Origin: an uncultured Bacteroidales bacterium
GTDB taxonomy: Bacteria > Bacteroidota > Bacteroidia > Bacteroidales > Paludibacteraceae
Assembly: GCA_946411385.1 (NCBI GenBank)
Contig: CAMKDV010000005.1
Location: forward strand, 124,001 to 188,000
Length of the DNA stretch: 64,000 bases
Reading direction: 5' to 3'
Below are positions 59,593 through 64,000 of this stretch, one piece after another. The notes below the pieces were generated by a model that did not search any database, had not been told where the DNA came from, and saw nothing but the letters and a program-made list of their open reading frames with translations. Every line of letters begins with the position of its first letter. Position 1 is the stretch's first letter. The position numbers and the translations under genes are program-made.

Positions 59593-60137
59593 AGCGTGTA
59601 ACCTAAATCGTTGAGTAAAGGATGCTTGGTGTCTTTTTCCGAGAGGATGCGTTTCTGCTCGGGTATGCGCCAGTCGATGTGCAGTGCCGGATCGCTGAGC
59701 TGGATGCCTCCGTCGGCTTCAGGATGATATACTTCATCGCATTTGTAGCTGAACAGGGCATGCTCGCTCAGTACGCTGAAGCCGTGTGCAAAACCTTTGG
59801 GGATAAAGAACTGCCTGTGGTTCTCGGCGCTCAACTCTACCGCTACATGTTGCCCGAAGGTAGGACTGTCCTTACGCAGGTCAACGGCTATATCCAGTAC
59901 GCATCCCTCAATACATGTCACCAGTTTGGCTTGGGTGAATGGCGGGCGCTGAAAATGCAGTCCGCGCACTACGCCGTACGATGATGCCGACAGGTTGTCT
60001 TGCACGAAGCGCGCGTTGATGCCTGCTGCCAGATAGCGCTCTTCATTATAGGTCTCTACAAAGAACCCTCGGGCGTCCTTAAACACCCGAGGTTCAATGA
60101 TGAGCAATCCTTCTATTGGAGTTGTCAGTACTTCCAT
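59589..60137 (-). CDS. rfbC: dTDP-4-dehydrorhamnose 3,5-epimerase
   Basis: A 182-residue cupin enzyme with the family features PRVFKDARGFFVETYN, FVQDNLSASSYGVVRGLHFQ (with the catalytic His) and FIPKGFAHGFSVLSEHALFSYK. It precedes rfbD in the same operon. It makes the 3,5-epimer that rfbD reduces. rfbA and rfbB are not in the window. Confidence 0.93.
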   Translation of the reverse strand: MEVLTTPIEGLLIIEPRVFKDARGFFVETYNEERYLAAGINARFVQDNLSASSYGVVRGLHFQRPPFTQAKLVTCIEGCVLDIAVDLRKDSPTFGQHVAVELSAENHRQFFIPKGFAHGFSVLSEHALFSYKCDEVYHPEADGGIQLSDPALHIDWRIPEQKRILSEKDTKHPLLNDLGYTL

Positions 60138-60142
60138 CCGAA

Positions 60143-60868
60143 TTACTTTTGGTTGATAGCTACATCAAAAGCAACGTCCATCATCTTGGTGAAGGTTGTC
60201 TGGCGCTCTTCGGCGCTAGTGGCTTCTCCGGTGAGGATGTGGTCGCTAACGGTGCAGATACACAGCGATTTCTTGCCGGCACGTAGTGCGTTCATGTACA
60301 GCGCAGGAGCTTCCATCTCGTCGGCCAGTACTCCCATCTTCGTCCAGTTAGTCTTGCGGTCGTCCTCGCAGTAGAAGGCATCTGTGGAGAATACATTGCC
60401 TACATGGTAGGTATATCCGCGTTTCTCAGCCGACTCTACCGCCAGTCTGCACAGCTCGAAGTCAGCGATAGGCGAGAACTGTCCCGGTAGGTGGAACTGC
60501 AGAGCGTAGTTGCTATCCGTGCAGCATGCCTGTGCGATAACGATGTCGCCCAGATGAACGTACATCTGCCGTGCGCCGCACGAACCGACGCGGATGATGG
60601 TATCTACGTCGTAGAAGTTAAACAGCTCGTAGGTGTAGATGCCTATCGATGCTATACCCATGCCGTGGCCCATCACGCTGATGCGCTGACCTTTGTAGGT
60701 GCCGGTATAGCCAAGCATACCACGTACATTATTGAACAATACTGGGTTTTCCAAAAAGCGTTCTGCCATCAGTTTGGCACGCAGCGGATCGCCGGCCATG
60801 ATAACCGTCTTTGCAATCTCGCCGTACTTTGCCCCTATGTGAGGGGTCGGTGTGTTTTCCTTAGCCAT
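60143..60868 (-). CDS. deoD: Purine nucleoside phosphorylase, DeoD type
   Basis: A 241-residue PNP of the hexameric class: TVIMAGDPLRAK (phosphate binding), GHGMGIASIGIYTYEL, IIRVGSCGA, and DEMEAPALYMNAL with the purine-contacting acid region (usually EMEAAALY). It cleaves purine nucleosides with phosphate. It lies between tyrS and rfbC on the same strand, 5 nt before rfbC. Confidence 0.9.
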   Translation of the reverse strand: MAKENTPTPHIGAKYGEIAKTVIMAGDPLRAKLMAERFLENPVLFNNVRGMLGYTGTYKGQRISVMGHGMGIASIGIYTYELFNFYDVDTIIRVGSCGARQMYVHLGDIVIAQACCTDSNYALQFHLPGQFSPIADFELCRLAVESAEKRGYTYHVGNVFSTDAFYCEDDRKTNWTKMGVLADEMEAPALYMNALRAGKKSLCICTVSDHILTGEATSAEERQTTFTKMMDVAFDVAINQK

Positions 60869-60916
60869 GATTATAATATTTACAATGATTATGATTTCAA
60901 GTTTGATGCCTGTGTA

Positions 60917-62212
60917 TTATCTTGCTATTACCAGATAGTAGGCTTTCTTTCCTTTCTGGAACAGCAGATACTTGCCGTTGAGTAGCGCAGCATCCGTGAG
61001 CGGCGTCTGCGGGTCGTTCAGTTTCTCTTTGTTCATCGAGAATCCGTTGGCTTGTATCATCTTTCTAGCCTCGCCTTTGCTGGGGAAGATGTTCGTTTTC
61101 TCTGCCAGCAAATCCAGCGGTGGGATACCTGCTTTCAGTTCGTCCATCGGTATATCGTAGCGCTCTACGCCATCGAATACCTGCAGGAATGTCTCTTCAT
61201 CCAGCTTACGCAGAGCGTCTGCCGTTGCATTGCCGAATAGGATGTTGCTTGCCTCCACGGCAGCATTGTAGTCTGCTTCGCTGTGCACCATGATGGTTAC
61301 CTCTTTTGCCAGACGCTTTTGCAGCAGCCTCAGGTGCGGAGCTGCATCGTGCTCGGCTATCAGCGCCTCTATCTCCTCGCGCTCCAGACTGGTGAAGATC
61401 TTGATGTAGCGCTTGGCATCTTCATCGCTTACATTCATCCAGAACTGATAGAACTTGTACGGGGATGTATATTTCCTTGACAGCCATACATTGCCTGATT
61501 CGGTCTTGCCGAATTTCGTTCCGTCGGCTTTGGTTACGAGCGGACAGGTCAGTGCAAACGCATCGTTGCCGCTGATCTTCTTGATGAGGTCGGTACCCGT
61601 CGTGATGTTACCCCATTGATCGCTGCCGCCCATCTGCAACTTGCAGTTCTTATGCTCGTTTAGGTAGACGAAGTCATAGCCTTGCAATAACTGATATGTA
61701 AACTCCGTGAACGACATGCCTTGGCTGTATTCGCCGTTGAAGCGTTTTTTCACGCTATCTTTCGCCATCATGTAGTTGACGGTAATCAGTTTGCCTATGT
61801 TACGCGTGAAATCAAGGAAGGTATAATCTTTCATCCAGTCGTAGTTGTTCACCAGCTCGGCAGCATTGGGCGCGTCTGAATTGAAGTCAAGAAAATGCTC
61901 CAGTTGCTCGCGGATAGCTGCTACGTTGTGGCGGAGTGTCTCTTCCGTCAGCAGGTTGCGTTCCGCACTCTTTCCGCTCGGGTCGCCTATCATACCCGTG
62001 GCTCCGCCCAGCAAAGCAATAGGCTTATGGCCGCAACGCTGCAAGTGGCGCAGCATCATGATGCCGCACAAGTGACCTATATGCAGACTGTCAGCCGTCG
62101 GGTCAATACCTACATAGGCGGTTGTTACTTCTTTCATCAACTGCTCTTCCGTTCCGGGCATGATGTCATGTAGCATACCGCGCCAACGGAGTTCTTCAAC
62201 AAAATTCTTCAT
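60917..62212 (-). CDS. tyrS: Tyrosine-tRNA ligase
   Basis: A 431-residue class I synthetase. HIGH motif [10 protein letters not shown] (about 41-50), tyrosine-binding [12 protein letters not shown] with [10 protein letters not shown], and KMSKS-type KFGKT (about 231-235). The C-terminal S4-like domain (about 365-431) is present. Full length. Promoter at 62253-62284. Confidence 0.95.
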   Translation of the reverse strand: MKNFVEELRWRGMLHDIMPGTEEQLMKEVTTAYVGIDPTADSLHIGHLCGIMMLRHLQRCGHKPIALLGGATGMIGDPSGKSAERNLLTEETLRHNVAAIREQLEHFLDFNSDAPNAAELVNNYDWMKDYTFLDFTRNIGKLITVNYMMAKDSVKKRFNGEYSQGMSFTEFTYQLLQGYDFVYLNEHKNCKLQMGGSDQWGNITTGTDLIKKISGNDAFALTCPLVTKADGTKFGKTESGNVWLSRKYTSPYKFYQFWMNVSDEDAKRYIKIFTSLEREEIEALIAEHDAAPHLRLLQKRLAKEVTIMVHSEADYNAAVEASNILFGNATADALRKLDEETFLQVFDGVERYDIPMDELKAGIPPLDLLAEKTNIFPSKGEARKMIQANGFSMNKEKLNDPQTPLTDAALLNGKYLLFQKGKKAYYLVIAR

Positions 62213-62252
62213 ATTTCTTTTTTCTGTTATTGTTCTTTTTCTAAAAAGCCTA

Positions 62253-62284
62253 CAAAGTTACAACTTTTTTTTGACTTTTGCAAG
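62253..62284 (-). promoter_or_regulatory. Promoter of tyrS
   Basis: Minus strand CTTG (62284-62281) in place of TTTG, 20 nt, TAACTTTG (62260-62253). About 40 nt before the ATG. Confidence 0.7.
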
Positions 62285-62307
62285 TTTTTTCGTAGAAAAA
62301 TGCCTTT

Positions 62308-62928
62308 TTACTGCATTTTCTTGTACCACTGCTCACATAACTGTCTCAGGCGGGGCTCATCATGGATGATTGTGCGCAGCTCAGCCAGTCCTTGCATGTT
62401 GCGCTTGCTGTTGAGCCAGAGCTTCATATAGCCTCCTTCGGCATATTTGTCCATCAGGTGCTCTTTGCTGCGCGTGTACAGCGATTCAAAATCGCCGTCA
62501 GGCAGCAGCTTTTTGCTGTAAGCCATCGTCCGATGGATCACGGTCAGCGGGTCCATCTGGCGGTCTGCCTCGGCTACTATTGCCCCGTAGATGGTGCGGG
62601 GCGGATGATTGTTGCTGGCGCGATGGTCTTCTACGGCATCACGCATCACGAGTATCTGCTCATCGGTGAACCATTGCCTCAGTGTCTTGTCTGCCAGCAT
62701 CATCTCGCCCGAATGGATATGATGCTTTTCGCGGTCGATGCTGAGCCCCACATCATGATAGGCGGCAATGGCATACGCCATCTGTTCGTCAGCCTGATGT
62801 TCGCGTGCCAACTGCATGCTTTCGCTAATGACCGTCTCGGCATGGTCGCGCTGATGACCGCCGTCAAATGCATCGTACTTCGGCAGGATAGTCTGCTCGA
62901 TATAGGCTTGTAGATCAGGGGCTATCAT
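62308..62928 (-). CDS. HD-domain phosphohydrolase-like protein
   Basis: A 206-residue protein with the HD metal motifs: GGHQRDHAETV (His about 24), AIAAYHDVGLS (HD about 74-75), the helper DHRASNNH, and VAEADRQMD. Members hydrolyse phosphate esters of nucleotides; the substrate is unknown. It lies 9 nt downstream of the kinase-like gene, so both may act on a related metabolite. Confidence 0.82.
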   Translation of the reverse strand: MIAPDLQAYIEQTILPKYDAFDGGHQRDHAETVISESMQLAREHQADEQMAYAIAAYHDVGLSIDREKHHIHSGEMMLADKTLRQWFTDEQILVMRDAVEDHRASNNHPPRTIYGAIVAEADRQMDPLTVIHRTMAYSKKLLPDGDFESLYTRSKEHLMDKYAEGGYMKLWLNSKRNMQGLAELRTIIHDEPRLRQLCEQWYKKMQ

Positions 62929-62937
62929 CGTCGCGGT

Positions 62938-63810
62938 TTATTTCAGGATGGACTCTTCCAGCATGGCGCGGAACTGCGGCATGGGGCAATGGGTGTCGCG
63001 CTCCACCATCAGGGTCTTCAATCCGGCGTAGATCCGTACGATGCGTTCCACCTCATGGATATCGGCATTGGGGCTGACCAGGTTGCGCTGACTGTCTGGC
63101 GCAAAGAAATATTCCTCGGCAAAAGCGTCCCAGAATCGGCGTGCCGTGGCGTTGGACATGTGGTAGACCTCCTTGGTCCATGCCTCATCGTTCAGGCAGC
63201 AGCACAGATACACCATGCCTATGTCGAACATCGGATAGCCGTAGCAGAAGTCACCCAAGTCGATGAAATACAGCTGTCGTACGCCGTCCTGCTCGGTAAA
63301 GATGCCGTTGCTGAACTGCAAGTCTCCGTGCAGTGCTGTATCGGTATCCGGTGCGGCAGCGATGAAGGCACGAATCTTCTCTTTCTGCTCGGGCGTGAAG
63401 TCGGGATTGGCATCCAGCATGTGGTACATCCTCTCTTTGCCGTTCTCAAATTGTGTGGTATCTACCTTTATGCTGTGCAGCTGCTTGCACATCTTGGCAA
63501 ACTCCCGTGCATATTCTTCCGTGCGCTCGGGATGATCGCCGCATGCACGTGAGAAAGATGTCTTGCCTTTGATCCGCCGGAAGCGTATACCCGTCTGCTT
63601 GCCGTCGGTAACAAGATCGCCCGGCTCGGGGGTGGGGATGCCTGCTGCATAGACCTTTTTGGCAAGCTCCAGCTCTTTCTCTGCCGCCTCGAAGTTGCGC
63701 AGGTACAATTTGAGCATGATGCTCGGGTCGGTCTTGTGGTCGTAACTGGCGCCGTTGGCTCCCTCGCCGGTGCGCACATAATCGTTCATGTCAATTAGTA
63801 CAGGATTCAT
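62938..63810 (-). CDS. APH-like kinase (TIGR02172-type)
   Basis: A 290-residue protein kinase-like phosphotransferase. It has the start VRTGEGANGASYDHKTDPSIMLKLY, the catalytic loop LHGDLQFSN and the metal-binding IDLGDFCYGYPMFDIG, in place of DFG. Such proteins resemble aminoglycoside phosphotransferases and are abundant paralogues in gut Bacteroidales and Fibrobacter. The substrate is unknown; resistance is not implied. It precedes the HD gene in the same operon. Confidence 0.8.
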   Translation of the reverse strand: MNPVLIDMNDYVRTGEGANGASYDHKTDPSIMLKLYLRNFEAAEKELELAKKVYAAGIPTPEPGDLVTDGKQTGIRFRRIKGKTSFSRACGDHPERTEEYAREFAKMCKQLHSIKVDTTQFENGKERMYHMLDANPDFTPEQKEKIRAFIAAAPDTDTALHGDLQFSNGIFTEQDGVRQLYFIDLGDFCYGYPMFDIGMVYLCCCLNDEAWTKEVYHMSNATARRFWDAFAEEYFFAPDSQRNLVSPNADIHEVERIVRIYAGLKTLMVERDTHCPMPQFRAMLEESILK

Positions 63811-63869
63811 ATCGTTCCGTTTTTTCCTTTGGTGGTAAATGTTTCTTGTGCCTTACTGTACACCCGCCG

Positions 63870-64000
63870 TTACTTCATGAACGGCAGGTTCAAGGCTTGC
63901 TTGTACGTCATCTCGGCGAGAAGCTCGTTTTGCGCATTGTTGCCGTTGATGGCGTTGAACAGACGTGTCAGGCCTATCTTGCCGCCACCCTGACGGAGTA
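63870..64000 (-). CDS. C-terminal fragment of an unidentified protein
   Basis: The stop codon TAA lies at 63870-63872, and 43 codons run to the window edge. The visible end reads GGGKIGLTRLFNAINGNN then QNELLAEMTYKQALNLPFMK. No family identified from so little sequence. It lies 59 nt upstream of the kinase-like gene, in the same direction. Confidence 0.6.
   Translation of the reverse strand, partial: LRQGGGKIGLTRLFNAINGNNAQNELLAEMTYKQALNLPFMK

Overview
The window comes from a Bacteroidales chromosome, probably a gut commensal. The evidence is a series of promoters of the Bacteroidetes type (TTTG, 19-20 nt, then TAnnTTTG), a SusC/SusD glycan-uptake locus, a MurF-alanine racemase fusion gene, a DUF5723/TSP3/OmpA protein, and a Bacteroides-style tyrosine recombinase. 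The genus cannot be told from sequence reading alone.

Positions 1 to about 28,440 are a prophage whose left end lies outside the window. Its virion genes have Mu-like (myovirus) order and families, arranged in two divergent late operons. The leftward operon (8531 to 1559) carries terminase subunits, a gp36-like connector, a DUF935-like portal, a MuF protein ending in a papain-fold toxin domain, a gpG-like protein and a probable neck/tail-terminator protein. The rightward operon (8714 to 24464) carries protease/scaffold, major capsid protein with a BACON-like C-terminal domain, sheath, tube, a frameshifted tail chaperone, tape measure, hub, spike, lysis genes (amidase, membrane coiled-coil protein, candidate u-spanin), baseplate wedge and two tail fibre genes. 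The operons fire from mirror-image promoters around 8555-8676, with two 21-bp-spaced palindromes between them. Two genes run against their operon: a small gene with its own promoter at 2807-3037, convergent with the toxin end (candidate immunity gene), and a secreted-protein gene at 16535-16936. Downstream of the tail fibres lie a tyrosine recombinase, a minus-strand structured RNA with promoter and terminator (about 26326-26504), a thymidylate-synthase-family enzyme with a dCMP-type substitution, a DNA methyltransferase, and a truncated gene that may mark the prophage end.

Positions 28,439-30,188 hold no convincing gene. They contain a duplicated 190-bp element, cloverleaf-like repeats, 22-bp-spaced direct repeats, 9-bp tandem repeats and long inverted repeats.

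From 30,189 to the end is core chromosome: a FecE-type ATPase, a MurF-alanine racemase gene with much of MurF missing, tRNA-Arg(ACG), an NtrC-type regulator with lptE and secG, recQ, then an alpha-glucan utilisation locus (SLC45-like transporter, lipoprotein, SusC, SusD, starch-binding protein, GH13 amylase). After that come rplS, a beta-CASP metallo-beta-lactamase protein, a lipoprotein and OmpA-like pair, a YebC-family gene, rsmG, an MBL hydrolase, an O-antigen ligase-like gene, dTDP-rhamnose genes rfbD and rfbC, deoD, tyrS, an HD-domain gene and an APH-like kinase. A gene fragment runs off the right edge.

All family assignments come from motif recognition by eye; no database search was run.
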